From the NCBI RefSeq assembly GCF_000716715.1, contig NZ_JNYJ01000031.1, forward strand, positions 32,775-96,774: a stretch of DNA of 64,000 bases. Direction: 5' to 3'. Below, piece by piece: positions 63,884-64,000 of the stretch. How positions within the stretch are numbered: position 1 is the stretch's first letter; every line of letters starts with the position of its first letter. Below the pieces are notes generated by a model. It was not told where the DNA came from and ran no database searches. It was given only the letters and a program-made list of their open reading frames with translations. The stretch comes from Dactylosporangium aurantiacum (GTDB lineage: Bacteria; Actinomycetota; Actinomycetes; Mycobacteriales; Micromonosporaceae). A program made the translations under genes and the position numbers.

Positions 63884-64000
63884 TCAGTTGGCGCTGAGTT
63901 CGGTGGCGGAGGCGAAGGCGGTGTCGAGCTGGGCGCGCAGGGCGTCGATCTGGCTGAACTCGGTGGCGCTGTAGGACTCCTGGCCTTCGGCGGCGAAGAC
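63884..64000 (-). CDS. C-terminal end of an unidentified protein (runs off the window)
   Basis: On the minus strand the frame enters from the right edge and ends at TGA (63884-63886) after 38 visible residues, with near-complete GC third positions. The segment (SATEFSQIDALRAQLDTAF) is helical and has no diagnostic motif. Confidence 0.55.
   Translation of the reverse strand, partial: VFAAEGQESYSATEFSQIDALRAQLDTAFASATELSAN

Overview
The window is very GC-rich chromosomal DNA from a filamentous-type actinobacterium. A complete type VII (ESX-like) secretion locus, many GTG starts, GTGA/ATGA stop-start overlaps, several apparently leaderless genes, an actinobacterial-type SdhCAB and a collagen-like surface protein fit best with the Micromonosporales (Dactylosporangium/Actinoplanes-like). 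Genus is an inference. I see no rRNA, tRNA, CRISPR array, insertion sequence or prophage.

1-11.9 kb is mixed housekeeping: the end of a DUF4132 gene, DUF4291, a membrane metallophosphoesterase, a DAHP synthase behind what looks like an aromatic leader-peptide attenuator, a minus-strand group (NAD-dependent dehydrogenase, serine hydrolase lipoprotein, ABC-F ATPase), an aldo/keto reductase-PadR pair followed by an FAD monooxygenase, and a macrodomain protein. 11.9-17.5 kb is a minus-strand cell-surface block: a membrane protein, a secreted Ig/FN3/DUF2334 protein, a collagen-like protein and a small membrane protein preceded by a structured leader with its own hairpin. 17.6-24 kb holds a divergent MarR/membrane-protein pair, a DUF5666-like anchored protein and a divergent sugar-acid dehydratase/zinc dehydrogenase pair.

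24-42.8 kb is the type VII secretion locus: EccB, EccC, EccD, EccE, an EccE-linked protein, three mycosin proteases, two WXG100 proteins, and two copies of a two-gene module (a helical protein with an NY-x-TTE motif, then a long WxG protein with a shared acidic C-terminal tag), one on each side of the core genes. EccB/C/D/E would form the membrane channel, EccC the motor, the mycosins the surface proteases, and the WxG proteins the likely cargo.

43-53.4 kb has an XRE regulator divergent from an FAD oxidoreductase, a secreted subtilase, a DUF4097 lipoprotein, succinate dehydrogenase (sdhCAB) divergent from a LysR regulator whose palindrome overlaps its own -10, and a further WxG-like protein coupled to that regulator. 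53.5-64 kb has a GGDEF gene interrupted by an in-frame TAG, UppP, an Rnl2-type RNA ligase, a cysteine-desulfurase-like enzyme, and a two-component system divergent from a lipoprotein-adaptor-ABC exporter operon. A recurring oddity is short tandem-repeat expansion (4 to 89 bp units) inside genes and exactly at gene ends.
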